The notes below the pieces were generated by a model, which saw only the letters and a list, made by a program, of their open reading frames with translations, made no database searches and was not told where the DNA came from. From Hyphomicrobiales bacterium (GTDB lineage Bacteria; Pseudomonadota; Alphaproteobacteria; Rhizobiales; Beijerinckiaceae), in assembly GCA_930633495.1 (NCBI GenBank), contig CAKNFJ010000001.1, positions 2,751,001-2,815,000 of the forward strand: 64,000 nt of DNA. The letters are read 5' to 3'. Shown here piece after piece: positions 25,575-36,900 of the stretch. Both the position numbers and the translations under genes were made by a program. Numbering within the stretch: the first letter of the stretch is position 1; each line of letters opens with the position of its first letter.

Positions 25575-26906
25575 TCAGGACGACTTCTCGCAAGGCTCGG
25601 TCCGCGCCGGCCAGTTGCCGGCCTTCTCGACATAGTCCTTGGCGTTGGCCTCGATGAGCGGACGGACGACCTCCTTCATCGGCTCGATCCAGGGGCCCTT
25701 CTGGGTCCACTTCGTGCCGTCCCATTCCGCGACATAGGCCTTGCTGTGGCCGGAATGGTCGGTGCAGGAGATCAGCGTCGGCGTGGCGAAGTTCTCCATG
25801 CCGATCGCCTTGAGGCGCGCTTCGGTGATGTTCAGCGCCTCGAGGCCGCGGCGCATGTCCTCGGCGTTGACGACCTTCTTGCCGGTCAGGCGCTGGGCGT
25901 TACGGATCGCCTCGACGACCAGCATCGAGTTGTAGACGCCGCGGTTGTAGAGGTTCTCGCCGACCTTCTCTTTCGGCGTGGTGCTCTTGCCCTTCTCCAC
26001 GACGTGCTTGAGGATGTCCTGGATTACCGGGAAGTTCTGGCCTGCCGCGTTGAAGTTCAGCGAGCGGTAGCCCTTGGCCTGCTCGCCGCCGGCACGGGCG
26101 TCGTCATCGCCGCCGGCCCACCAGACGCCGACCAGCTTGTTGATCGGGAAGCTGTTCTTGATCGCCTCCTTGACCGCGGTCGGGTTCATCGCGCCCCAGC
26201 CCTGGTTGTAGAGGAAGTCCGGCCGGTCACGGCGGATCGAGAGCCAGAGAGAGCCCTGATTCTGCATGTCGGCGGCAGCGACGGGATAGAGCTTGAGCTC
26301 GAATCCGTACTGCTTGGCGAGGCTCTCCAGGACCGGGATCGGCTCCTTGCCGAAAGGCGCGTCGAGATGGATCAGGCCGAGCTTCTTGCCCTTGAGCTTG
26401 TCCATGCCGCCGAGCTCGTTGGCCATGTGGCGCACCATCACCGAGGCGCCGTCCCAATAGGTCAGGGGCGGAATGAACACCCAGGGGAAGCGGGTGCCGT
26501 CGGCCGAGGCGGAGAGGCCGTAGGCCATCGAGAGGATCGGGATCTTGTCGACATGGGCGCGCGGGATCGCGGCCAGCGTCGCGCCGGTCGACCAGGGCGA
26601 GTAGACGATGGTGCCCTTCGCCTTGGCCTGCTCGTAGCACTCGATCGACTTCTTGGTGTCGTAGCCGGTCTCGCACTCCTCATAGACGATCTTGACGCCG
26701 TTCACGCCGCCGTCGCGCTCGTTGATCATCGCGATGTAGTCACGCATGCCGTCGCCGATCGGGATGCCGGAACCTGAGAACGGGCCGGTGCGATAGGCGT
26801 TGTTGGCGAAGTATACGCTGTCCTGCGCCATCGCCGGGGCGACAGCGCCGGCCGCCGCGAGCAGGGCGCCGAGAGCCGCCCCCTTCATCAGAATGCTGGT
26901 CTTCAT
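25575..26906 (-). CDS. Branched-chain-type ABC transporter substrate-binding protein
   Basis: A 443-aa periplasmic binding protein. The Sec signal peptide is KTSILMKGAALGALLAAAGAVAPAMAQ with an AMAQ cleavage region. The two-lobe Leu/Ile/Val-binding fold shows DGMRDYIAMINERDGGVNG and YEECETGYDTKKSIECYEQA near the N-terminus. Its length exceeds amino-acid LivJ/K proteins (about 370 aa), matching the longer relatives found beside acyl-CoA ligases, so an aromatic or other carboxylic acid ligand is likely. Four cysteines are seen in the mature chain. Confidence 0.88.
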   Translation of the reverse strand: MKTSILMKGAALGALLAAAGAVAPAMAQDSVYFANNAYRTGPFSGSGIPIGDGMRDYIAMINERDGGVNGVKIVYEECETGYDTKKSIECYEQAKAKGTIVYSPWSTGATLAAIPRAHVDKIPILSMAYGLSASADGTRFPWVFIPPLTYWDGASVMVRHMANELGGMDKLKGKKLGLIHLDAPFGKEPIPVLESLAKQYGFELKLYPVAAADMQNQGSLWLSIRRDRPDFLYNQGWGAMNPTAVKEAIKNSFPINKLVGVWWAGGDDDARAGGEQAKGYRSLNFNAAGQNFPVIQDILKHVVEKGKSTTPKEKVGENLYNRGVYNSMLVVEAIRNAQRLTGKKVVNAEDMRRGLEALNITEARLKAIGMENFATPTLISCTDHSGHSKAYVAEWDGTKWTQKGPWIEPMKEVVRPLIEANAKDYVEKAGNWPARTEPCEKSS

Positions 26907-27010
26907 AGACTTCCTCCGTTCGTTTCCTCCCGACCAGACAGACGTCGGATCGGTCTTTCAGCGCCGGCGCTTCAATGTCGCCGGTCGTTTCTTGGGCCTT
27001 CCCTTGAGCC

Positions 27011-28090
27011 TCAATAGGGGAAGGGCCACGTCCGCAATTTCTGCTTGCCGATCTGCCAGAGCCGGGCGAGGCCGTGCGGCTCGACGATCAGGAAGACGAT
27101 GATCAGCGCGCCAACCAGCATGAAGGTGACGTGCTCGGCCGCCGCGCCCGCGATCGGGATGCCCAGTGCCGGCAGGCCGAATTTCAACGCCGTCGGCAGG
27201 ATCGACAGGAAGGCCGCGCCGAAGAAGGAGCCGATCAGCGAGCCCAGACCGCCGATGATGACCATGAACAGGATGTTGAAGGAGAGGCGGATCGAGAACA
27301 CGTCGGCCGCCTCGCCGCCGCCGTACCAGAGGAAGATCATCATCGCGCCGGCCACACCGGCGAAATAGGAGGAGACGGCGAAGGCCATCAGCTTGGCGTT
27401 GAGCAGCTTGATGCCCATCAGCTCGGCGGCGATGTCCATGTCGCGCACGGCCATCCAGGAGCGGCCGAGCTTGCCGTGGACCAGGTTCGAGGCGAACCAG
27501 GTCAGCACCACGACAAGGCCGAGGCAGACGAAATAGCGCGTCTCGGGCGTCGCGGCCGCGCCCGTCAATGGGATGTTGAACAGCGTGCGCTGCGGTACCT
27601 CGATCGCGCCCGAGGCGTTGTAGTTGAAGAGCCAGGGCACGCGCACGAAGGCCCATTGCAGGAAGAACTGCGCGGCGAGCGTCGCGACCGCGAGGTAGAA
27701 GCCCTTGATGCGCAGCGAGGGCAGACCGAAGAGCACGCCGATGCCGGCCGAGAACAGCCCCGAGACGAGGATCAGGATGATGATGTTCACGTTCGGGAAG
27801 AAGGTGGTGAGCTTGTAGCAGGCATAGGCGCCCACCCCCATGAAGGCGGCGGTGCCGAGCGAGATCAGCCCGGTATAGCCGGTGAGGATGTTGAGCCCGA
27901 TCGCCGCCAGCGAGAAGACGAGGAAGGGGATCATCACCGAGGCGATGAAGAAGTCGCTGCCGAAGAAGGGAATCGCGACGAGCGCAATGCCCAGGATGAT
28001 GGCGATGCCAATCCTGTCTTCCCGGAGCGGGAAGACAGCCATGTCGGCGGAATAGGTGGATTTGTATTGGCCGGCCTCGCGGTAGAGCAT
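27011..28090 (-). CDS. Branched-chain-type ABC transporter permease (LivM-like)
   Basis: A 359-aa inner-membrane permease with 8-10 hydrophobic segments. The LivM signature stretch is AAIGLNILTGYTGLISLGTAAFMGVGAYA, with GGLGSLIGSFFGA near the C-terminus (the coupling helix region). It starts 13 nt after the LivH-like stop and is followed by the binding-protein gene after 104 nt. Confidence 0.92.
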   Translation of the reverse strand: MLYREAGQYKSTYSADMAVFPLREDRIGIAIILGIALVAIPFFGSDFFIASVMIPFLVFSLAAIGLNILTGYTGLISLGTAAFMGVGAYACYKLTTFFPNVNIIILILVSGLFSAGIGVLFGLPSLRIKGFYLAVATLAAQFFLQWAFVRVPWLFNYNASGAIEVPQRTLFNIPLTGAAATPETRYFVCLGLVVVLTWFASNLVHGKLGRSWMAVRDMDIAAELMGIKLLNAKLMAFAVSSYFAGVAGAMMIFLWYGGGEAADVFSIRLSFNILFMVIIGGLGSLIGSFFGAAFLSILPTALKFGLPALGIPIAGAAAEHVTFMLVGALIIVFLIVEPHGLARLWQIGKQKLRTWPFPY

Positions 28091-28103
28091 GTCGTGAGGC
28101 TCC

Positions 28104-29177
28104 TCAGATACGTTCGATGATCTTGTCGCCGAACAGCCCCTGCGGCCTGAACAGCAGGAAGCCCAGCGCGATGAAATAGGCGAGCCAGCTCTCGATGCCG
28201 CCGCCGACCAGCGGGCCCCAGTAGAACTCGCCGAGCTTCTCGCCGATGCCGATGATGAGGCCGCCGACGATGGCGCCGGGGATCGAGGTGAAGCCGCCGA
28301 GGATCAGCACCGGCAGCGCCTTGAGCGCCACGATCTCGAGCGCGAAGGAGACGTCGGAGCGTGCGCCCCACATGATGCCGGTGATCAGCGCGACGATGCC
28401 GGCGGTGAACCAGACGATCACCCAGATCTGGTTGAGCGAGATGCCGACCGAGAGCGCGGCCTTGTGGCTGTCGGCGACGGCGCGCAGGGCCCTTCCTATG
28501 CGGGTGTACTGGAAGAAGGCTGCGAGCGCGGCGATCATCAGCGAGGCGATGACCGCGGCGGCGATGTCGATCTTCTGGAGCGAGACCAGCCCGCCCAGGA
28601 TCTGCAGGTCGATTGCACCCTTGGGCAGATAGAGCTGCTCGGCGATCATCTGCTTGGGGTTGCCGCCGAAGAGGGCTTCGCCGAAGCCGATCAGGAAATA
28701 GGTGATGCCGAAGGTCGCCATGAACAGGATGATGTCCGGCTGGTTGACCAGCGGGCGCAGCACCACGCGCTCGATCGCGACGGCGAGCGCGAACATGACG
28801 CCGAGCGTGATGATCACCGCGAGGAAGGCCGGCACGCCCTTCTCGTAGAGGCCGACCAGGGTGAGCGCCGCGAACACGACCATGATGCCCTGGGCGAAAT
28901 TGAACACGCCCGAGGCCTTGAAGATCAGTACGAAGCCGAGCGCGATCAGCGCGTAGAGCACGCCGGAGACGAGCCCTTCCCAGACCGTCTGCACCAGCAG
29001 GTCCGGCGCCTGCACCATCTGCTGGAACGGGTCGACGAAGATGGCGTAGAGCGTGTTGGTGGGGTCGAGCCGGACGCCGATCGCGAGCGCGGCGACGATG
29101 GCTGCGAGGATCAGCCCGGCCTTGACCAGCGGGTTGGCGAGAAGGTTCGGGGCGGGGCGGGTGGCGATGTCGCTCAT
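28104..29177 (-). CDS. Branched-chain-type ABC transporter permease (LivH-like)
   Basis: A 357-aa permease. The LivH motifs ALIALGFVLIFKASGVFNFAQG and GGFTSIPGAIVGGLIIG are both present. The N-terminus adds about 70 residues, including one extra hydrophobic segment, before the conserved core. It sits 13 nt after the LivG-like gene and 13 nt before the LivM-like gene. Confidence 0.92.
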   Translation of the reverse strand: MSDIATRPAPNLLANPLVKAGLILAAIVAALAIGVRLDPTNTLYAIFVDPFQQMVQAPDLLVQTVWEGLVSGVLYALIALGFVLIFKASGVFNFAQGIMVVFAALTLVGLYEKGVPAFLAVIITLGVMFALAVAIERVVLRPLVNQPDIILFMATFGITYFLIGFGEALFGGNPKQMIAEQLYLPKGAIDLQILGGLVSLQKIDIAAAVIASLMIAALAAFFQYTRIGRALRAVADSHKAALSVGISLNQIWVIVWFTAGIVALITGIMWGARSDVSFALEIVALKALPVLILGGFTSIPGAIVGGLIIGIGEKLGEFYWGPLVGGGIESWLAYFIALGFLLFRPQGLFGDKIIERI

Positions 29178-29190
29178 ATGTCCACGCTCC

Positions 29191-30002
<812 letters not shown>

Positions 30003-30006
<4 letters not shown>

Positions 30007-31985
30007 GCCGCCTTCGCCGCTGACGGCGCCTCCTGTCCGGTGACGGGATAGATTTTCGCGTCGCGCACCTTGACGCGGGCCGAGATCGCGCCCTTGCGGC
30101 CGTCCTCGAAGGTGACTTCCGTGGAGATGTCGGCGGCTTCCGAGCCGTCATAGAGCGCGGCGACCAGCGGGGCGTAGCGCTCGGCGATGAAGCCGCGGCG
30201 GACCTTCTGGGTGCGGGTCAGCTCGCCGTCGTCGGCGTCGAGCTCCTTGTGCAGGATCAGGAAGCGCTTGATCTGCGCGCCGCCCATCATCGGCTCGGTT
30301 GCGAGCGAGCGGTTCACCTCGTCGACATGCTTAGCGATCATGTCATAGACGAGGTCGTGGCCGGCAAGCTCCTGATAGGAGGCGTAGACGACGTTGTTGC
30401 GCTCGGCCCAGTTGCCGACGGCGGTCAGGTCGATGTTGAGCGCGACGGTGGCGTAGTCGCGGCCCTGGCCGAAGGCGACCGCCTCCTTGATGTTCGGATA
30501 GAATTTCAGCTTGTTCTCGATGTATTTCGGCGGGAACAGGTCGCCGCTCGCGAGCTTGCCGACATCCTTGGCGCGGTCGATGATCTTGAGGTGGCCGCCC
30601 TCGTCGAAGAAGCCGGCGTCGCCGGAGCGGACATAGCCGTCGGCGGTCATCGTCTCGGCGGTCTTGTCCGGGTCCTTGTAGTAGCCGCCGAAGATCGAGG
30701 GCGAGCGGTAGAGCACCTCGCCATTGTCGTCGATGCGGATCTCGACCAGCGGCGCCGGCTTGCCGACCGTGTCGGCCTTGATCTCGCCATTGGGCTGCAT
30801 GGTGATGTAGACCCCGGCCTCGGTCTGGCCGTAGAGCTGCTTCAGGTTGACGCCGATCGAGCGGTAGAAGCGGAAGAGTTCGGGGCCGATCGCCTCGCCG
30901 GCGGTGTAGCCGACCTTGATGCTGGTCAGGCCGAAGCGGTTGCGCAGGGGGCCGTAGACCATGAGGTCGCCGAGCTTGTAGAGCAGCCGGCCCTTCAGCG
31001 GCACGCTCTCGCCGTTCAGGATCTTCTCGCCATATTGCTTGGCGACGCCGAGGAAGTAGTGGAACATCTTCCGCTTCAGCGCGCCGGCATCCTCCATGCG
31101 CACCATGGTGATGGTCAGCATGTTCTCGAAGACGCGCGGCGGCGCGAAGGCATAGGTCGTGCCGACCTCGCGGCGGTCGTCGACGACGGTGTCGGGGCTT
31201 TCGGGGCAGTTGACGCAGAAGCCTGCCAGCATCGCCTGCGCATAGGAGAAGACGTGGTCGCCGACCCAGGCGATCGGCAGATAGGCGATGACCTCGTCGC
31301 TCTCGTTGAGCCCGTCGAAGCCGCAGCCGATCTCGGCGGCGACGATGACATTGTAGTGGCTCAGCATCACGCCCTTGGGCCGCCCGGTGGTGCCGGAGGT
31401 GTAGAGGATGATGCCGAGGTCCGAGCCCTTGCCCTGTTCCATCTCGTGGGCGAGCGCGGCCGCGGCCTGCGGGTCCTGTAGCGCCTTGGCGCCGGCCTGG
31501 ATCACGGTCTCGATGGCGTGGAGCTTGCCGTGGTCGTAGTCGCGCAGGCCCCGCGGCTCATCATAGAGCATGTGCCGCAGATGCGGCAGGCGGTCGGCGA
31601 TCGAGAGCAGCTTGTCGACCTGCTCCTGATCCTGCACCACGGCGAAGGCGGCCTCGGCATGGTCGAGGACATAGGCCATTTCCTCGGCGACGCCGTCGGC
31701 ATAGACGGGCACGGGGATGGCGCCGATCCACTGCGCGGCGCACATCGACCAGTAGAGCCTCGGCCGGTTCTGGCCGATGATCGCAACCTTCTCGCCGCGC
31801 TTCAGCCCGAGATCCTGCAGCCCCTTGGCGAAGTTGCGGACATGCTCCGCCACTTCGGCCCAGTTCCAGGACTGCCAGATGCCGAGGTCCTTGTGACGGA
31901 AGGCGACGCGCTGGGCACGCTCCTTCGCGTTGCGCAACAGCAATTTCGGAAAGGTGTCCGCCTGGCCGGCGGTGCCGCTTGCCAC
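30003..31985 (-). CDS. AMP-dependent long-chain acyl/aryl-CoA ligase
   Basis: A ligase of about 660 aa. The P-loop-like adenylation motif is LYTSGTTGRPKGVMLSH (about 194-210), YGQTEAG is the acyl-adenylate motif, and GYVRSGDAGFFDEGGHLKIIDRAKD is the hinge. Its size fits the FadD15/long-chain acyl-CoA synthetase group. GTG31985 is preferred, with AGGGAGA 6-8 nt upstream; the frame is open to 32063. It is the first gene of the transporter operon, so the imported acid is probably thioesterified at once. Confidence 0.9.
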
Positions 31986-32261
31986 GATTGCGTTCTCCCT
32001 GACGAGCCGCCATGCGTCGTGGCAGCTTCCTGTGAGCCGGTTCCCGGCTTGGTTGTCATGCAAGAGTTGCAGCCGGCCATCATTTTCGCAAGGAGGCGCT
32101 TGACAGACAATTCTCCTTTTTGTGAATATTGTCCCGCCGAGGTTTGATCATAAGCGCGCTGCGCCGGTTCGCCTCGGAATTTTCCCTTATTTTGTCTGTT
32201 TTAGGGGGCGCGGCTCGCCGCGCGGCACGGCTGCCCACCTCTGTGGGACGAAAGTCTATTC

Positions 32262-32297
32262 AAAAAAAAGCCCGCAACCCCGGGTGAGGCTGCGGGC
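32262..32297 (-). terminator. Rho-independent terminator of the small secreted protein gene
   Basis: In the minus direction GCCCGCA, 14-nt loop, TGCGGGC is followed by eight T residues, 17 nt past the stop codon. This is the clearest intrinsic terminator in the window. Confidence 0.88.
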
Positions 32298-32313
32298 CCG
32301 GTGCGGCGGGTCG

Positions 32314-32655
32314 CTAGCGGAAGTCGCCGTTGTTGCCGTAGCCGGGGGCCTGCCCGTAGGGCGGCATGCCGCGTCCGCGCGGACCGCCGTCATCATGGCC
32401 ACGGCCGGGGCCACCTCTGTAGCCATAGCCGTAGCCCCGATCATAGCCGCGGCCATGGCGGTAGCTGTCGCGCCTGTGCTGCCGTGCCATGTTCTGCTGG
32501 ATTTCCCATTCGCGGTGTTCGCGCGTGTGGCGGGCATATTCGACGGGCAGCCGGTCCAGAGCCTCGGCCTGCGGGATGGCCTGCGGCGCAGCGCTGGCGG
32601 GCGTTGCCGCGATCGCGGCGAGAGCGAGGCCGGCGGCCATCAGAAGTCTACGCAT
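32314..32655 (-). CDS. Small secreted Gly/Arg/Tyr-rich protein
   Basis: A 113-aa protein with a clear Sec signal peptide (MRRLLMAAGLALAAIAATPASAAP). A short charged helix-like region (YARHTREHREWEIQQNMARQ) follows, then a low-complexity tail of RGYDRGYGYGYRGG-type repeats. It probably sits in the periplasm or outer envelope. No family is recognised. It is a single-gene unit with its own terminator. The plus-strand frames across it are shadows. Confidence 0.75.
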   Translation of the reverse strand: MRRLLMAAGLALAAIAATPASAAPQAIPQAEALDRLPVEYARHTREHREWEIQQNMARQHRRDSYRHGRGYDRGYGYGYRGGPGRGHDDGGPRGRGMPPYGQAPGYGNNGDFR

Positions 32656-32733
32656 GGTCGTCTCCTTGATTCGACGGGGCCATCAGACCAGCGTGCGGCC
32701 TAATGGCACCTGAATGGTCGCGTTAGCTGCCGT

Positions 32734-32928
32734 TCAGCTTGGCCGCTTGCGCGCGACAGGCCGATGGTAGGGCGCCCGGCGTTCGGCCACGGCTTTTGCC
32801 GGTCGGAGCGCGTGATAAGGGTCGATCCATGCGCTCCAGACGCGCCGGAGGATATCCGATTGGGCGGCCGCGTATTCGGTGGCCTGATCTTGGACCTGCT
32901 TGATGAACGGGTCGAGGAAGCCAAACAT
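32734..32928 (-). CDS. Small conserved-type hypothetical protein
   Basis: A 64-aa product beginning MFGFLDPFIKQVQDQATEYA, with a basic proline-containing end. AAAGGAATT lies about 9 nt before ATG32928. Overlapping frames in the same region lack a ribosome site and look random. No domain is recognised and the role is unknown. It follows the Crp-type regulator on the same strand by 78 nt. Confidence 0.5.
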   Translation of the reverse strand: MFGFLDPFIKQVQDQATEYAAAQSDILRRVWSAWIDPYHALRPAKAVAERRAPYHRPVARKRPS

Positions 32929-33006
32929 CTCGAAAATTCCTTTCCCGGCTCGGGCTGTTCGAGAAAGGCAACGCGCGAGAAGCGGTTTGGTGCCCGAGCC
33001 GGGGCC

Positions 33007-33747
33007 TCAACCTTCATAGCGGGCGAGCCGATCCAGGTCCCGGATGGTGATGCTGCCGTGGCCGAGTTCGATCAGGCCGAGCTCGGCCAGCTTCGCCAGC
33101 CCCTGATTGGCCATCTGGCGGGAGATGCCGGCGAGCATGCCGAGCTCCTCCTGCGAGACCGCCAGCGTGCGCCCGAGATCGGGATACAGGATCGGGTTGA
33201 ACAGCCAGGCGAGGTTGCGGGCGAGGCGCCCGGTGGAATCGAGCGTGCGCTCGGTCTCGGCCAGCGAGATGAACTGGGCAAGGCGCTCGTTGAACTGGTG
33301 GACGAGGAAGCGGTTGAACGCCGCCGAGTGCTCGAACAGCCAGAGGAATGTCGAGCGGCGCATCAAGGCGAGGCGCGTCTCGCGCAGCGCCACCAGCTCG
33401 TAGCGGCGCGCTTCGGCCTTGATCACGGTGCCTTCGCCGAACCAGGCGCCGGCGCGCAGGCCCGCGAGGGTCGCCGATTTGCCGGATTTCGAGGTGGTCG
33501 CCATCTTGACCAGCCCCTCGGCCACGCCGGTCCAGGATTCCAGCCGGTCTCCGACATGGCAGATCGAGGCGCCCTTGCCGTAGCTCTTGAAGGAGATGCC
33601 GCGCCGCGCCTCCTCGAACTCGTCGTCCGAGAGATCATGGGACCAGGAAGCGATGGCGCGCAGTTCCTCGGGGGTGATCAAGAGGGCGGGTATCCGGGCA
33701 ATGGAGTAGTTCGTGGCAGTATGGGCTGCAATGGGAGGCAGGCTCAA
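33007..33747 (-). CDS. Crp/Fnr family transcriptional regulator
   Basis: A 246-aa regulator. The N-terminal cyclic-nucleotide-binding-like beta roll contains SYGKGASICHVGD and GLRAGAWFGEGTVI. A dimerisation helix and a winged helix with VSQEELGMLAGISRQMANQGLAKL follow. No N-terminal cysteine cluster is present, so it is not an Fnr-type iron-sulfur sensor. The ligand is unknown. Its relation to the indolepyruvate oxidoreductase, upstream on the same strand, is positional only. Confidence 0.9.
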   Translation of the reverse strand: MSLPPIAAHTATNYSIARIPALLITPEELRAIASWSHDLSDDEFEEARRGISFKSYGKGASICHVGDRLESWTGVAEGLVKMATTSKSGKSATLAGLRAGAWFGEGTVIKAEARRYELVALRETRLALMRRSTFLWLFEHSAAFNRFLVHQFNERLAQFISLAETERTLDSTGRLARNLAWLFNPILYPDLGRTLAVSQEELGMLAGISRQMANQGLAKLAELGLIELGHGSITIRDLDRLARYEG

Positions 33748-33764
33748 GTTGAACCAAAGAGGCG

Positions 33765-33985
33765 CGGGGAACCCTCTCCCGGGAGAGGGTGGGTGAGGGG
33801 TAGGCGTTGGACGCCCTAGCTGCGTCCTAACCGCTCCTGCGGCTAAGTCGCGCTCAACTGGTTCAGCGGCCTACACCTCACCCCTGCCCCTCTCACTGAT
33901 CTCGGCTGTTGCCGAGATCAGCACTCAAAGTGTCGAAGTCGGCAACAGCCGGCTTCGATGCAGGAGAGGGGGCCCCGCGCTCTAC
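33765..33985. repeat. Intergenic palindromic repeat, family A copy 2
   Basis: Shares GCGCGGGGAACCCTCTCCC, GGTGAGGGGTAGGC, CACCTCACCCC and CAGGAGAGGG with the copy at 23025-23205. It carries an extra insert with nested hairpins (GATCTCGGC TGTT GCCGAGATC at about 33899-33920, and GTCGGCAACAGCCGGCTTCGA after it). It ends at the oxidoreductase stop. Confidence 0.7.
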
Positions 33986-36900
33986 TCGGCAGCCTGCGGC
34001 AATGCGGTTGCGGGACCGCCCTCACGCAGCTGCGCCAGCAGCGCCGCCTCCTCCGCCTTCGCCGCCTTCAGATGCCGTTCCTTGACATGGCCGAAGCCGC
34101 GGATCTTTTCAGGCGTTGCGGCCAGCGCCACGCAGAGTGCGCGGTTCTCGGGCGACAGCCGCGTGAGCAGCTCGTTGAGCAGGGCCTCGTAATCCGCGAT
34201 CAGCCGGCGCTCGGTTCGGCGCTCTTCGGTGTAGCCGAAGAGGTCGAAGGCGGTGCCGCGCAAGCCCTTCAGCTTCGCCAGAACCGAGAAGGCGCCCATC
34301 ATCCAGGGGCCGAAGCTCATTTTGCGGGGAAGGCCGGTGACGGAATCGCGCCGCGCTAGCAGCGGCGGGGCGAGGTGGAATTCGTAGCGCAGCTTCTTGC
34401 CGTCGCCGCTCTCGGCCTCGAAGGTCGCGACAACCTGCTTGCGGAAGGCACCGTCGCTGTAGAGCCGGGCGACCTCGTATTCGTCCTTATAGGCCATCAG
34501 CTTGAAGAGGTTGCGGGCGACCGTCTCGCTGAGCGTGGTCTGGCCCGGCATCGCCGCGGCTTCGCGTGTCTGCGCGCGGGCGACGAGATGGCGGTAGCGC
34601 GCGGCGTAGGCCGCGTTCTGATAGGCGGTGAGGAAGGCGACGCGGCGCTCGATGATCTCGTCCAGCGTCTGCGAGAGCTGGCGTGCGGGCGTTGCCGCCT
34701 TGCTCTGCGAGAGCAGCCCGGCCAGCGCTTCGGGATCATGCGCGGCGCGGCGGCCTAGCTCGAAGGCCTGCTTGTTCATGGCGACGGCTTCGCCGTTGAG
34801 CTCGATCGCCTTGATCAGTGCTTCGCGCGAGAGCGGCACGGCGCCGAGCTGCCAGGCATGGCCGAGCATGAACATGTTGGCCGCGATGGCATTGCCCAGG
34901 AAGGCGGTCGCCGCGGCGGTCGCGTCGATGAAATGCGTCTGCTCGCGGCCGGCGGCCGAGAGGATCGCGCGCTTCAGACGCTCGGTCGGCAGCGAGAAAT
35001 CGGCATTGCGGGTGAAGTCGCCCGGCAGGCTCTCGGCCGTGTTGACGATGACGGCAGCGCGTTCGGGCCGGATCGCGCCGAGCACCTTCTTCGAGCCGGT
35101 GACGGTCAAGTCGCAGCCGAGCACGAGATCGGCCTGCCCGGCGGTGACGCGGATGGCGTGGATGTCGTCCGGATGCGGCGCGAGCTTCACATGGCTGAAG
35201 ACCGCGCCGCCCTTCTGGGCGAGCCCGGCCATGTCGATCATGCCGCAGCCCTTGCCTTCGAGATGCGCGGCCATGCCGAGAATCGCGCCGATGGTGACGA
35301 CGCCCGTGCCGCCGACGCCGGTGACGATCACCGCGAAACTGCGGTCGAGTGCCGGCACGACCGGCTCGGGCAAGTCGCCTTCGCCGAGCGCCGAGGCATC
35401 GAGCCGGAGCGGATCGGCCTTTTTCGGCTTCGCGCCGTGCACGGTGACGAAGGATGGGCAGAAGCCCTTCACGCAGGAAAAGTCCTTGTTGCAGTTCGAC
35501 TGGTCGATCTGGCGCTTGCGGCCGAATTCGGTTTCCAGCGGCTGCACCGAGACGCAGTTCGACTGCACGCCGCAATCGCCGCAGCCCTCGCAGACCAGTT
35601 CGTTGACGATGACGCGCTTGTCGGGATCAGGATAGGCGCCGCGCTTGCGCCGGCGGCGCTTCTCGGTGGCGCAGGTCTGGTCGTAAAGCAGCAGCGACAC
35701 GCCGGAGGTGCCGGCGAGTTCGCGCTGGACGGCGTCGAGTTCGTCGCGGTGGTGCAGGGTGGTGCCGGCAGGCCATTGCGTACCCGGCGGATATTTGCCG
35801 GGGTCGTCACTGACGACGGCGATGCGCTGCACGCCCTCGGCAGCGACCTGACGTGCCATTTGGTCGGGCGAGAGGTGCCCTTCGGCTTGCTGGCCGCCGG
35901 TCATGGCGACGGCGTCGTTATAGAGCAGCTTGTAGGTGATGGTGACGCCGCTCGCGACGGCCCAGCGGATCGCGAGCGAGCCGGAATGGGTGTAGGTGCC
36001 GTCACCGAGATTCTGGAAGACATGGCCGCGCGTCGAGAACGGCGCCTCACCGACCCAGTTCGCGCCTTCGCCGCCCATCTGGGTGAAGCCGGCGGTGTCG
36101 CGGTCCATCCACTGCACCATGTAATGGCAGCCGATGCCGGCATAGGCGCGCGAGCCTTCGGGCACGACGGTCGAGGAATTATGCGGGCAGCCCGAGCAGA
36201 AATAGGGCGTGCGCCTGGCGATTTCCTGCGCCTCGGCGAGGCGCCCTTGCGCCGCCGCGATCTCCTCCAACCGGGCACGCAGGGCGGGATCGTCGCGGTA
36301 TTGCAGCAGGCGGCCACCCAGCGCGATGGCGATGTCGTTGGGGTCGAGCGCGCCATGGACGGGGAAGAGCCAGTCGCCGGTCTCGTCCTTCTTGCCGATC
36401 ACCATCGGCTGGTGCTTGGCGCCGTAAAGCTCCTCGCGGACCTGCACTTCGATCAGCGAGCGCTTCTCCTCGACGACCATGATCAGGTCGAGGCCCTTGG
36501 CGAAGGACTTCAGCTCGGCCGGGTCGATCGGCCAGGGGCAGGCGAGCTTGAACAGGCGGATGCCGAGATCATTGGCGCGGACCTCGTCGATGCCGAGATC
36601 GGCCAGCGCCTGCTGGACGTCGAGATAGGATTTGCCGACGGTGGCGATACCGATGCGCGGCTTCTTCCCGCCGTGGGTGACGATGCGGTTCAGCTTGTTG
36701 GCGCGTAGATAGGCCAGCATCGCATCGCGCTTGTAGAGATGCATCCGGCGTTCCTGCTCGACGAAATCGAGCTCGCGGCGGATGGCGAGGCCGCCGGGTG
36801 GCGGGGTGTAGTCGGTCGGCGCGACGATGGTGACGCGGTCGAGCGAGCCGTCGACGGAGGCGGTCGATTCGATGTTGTCCTTGACGCATTTGATGCCGAC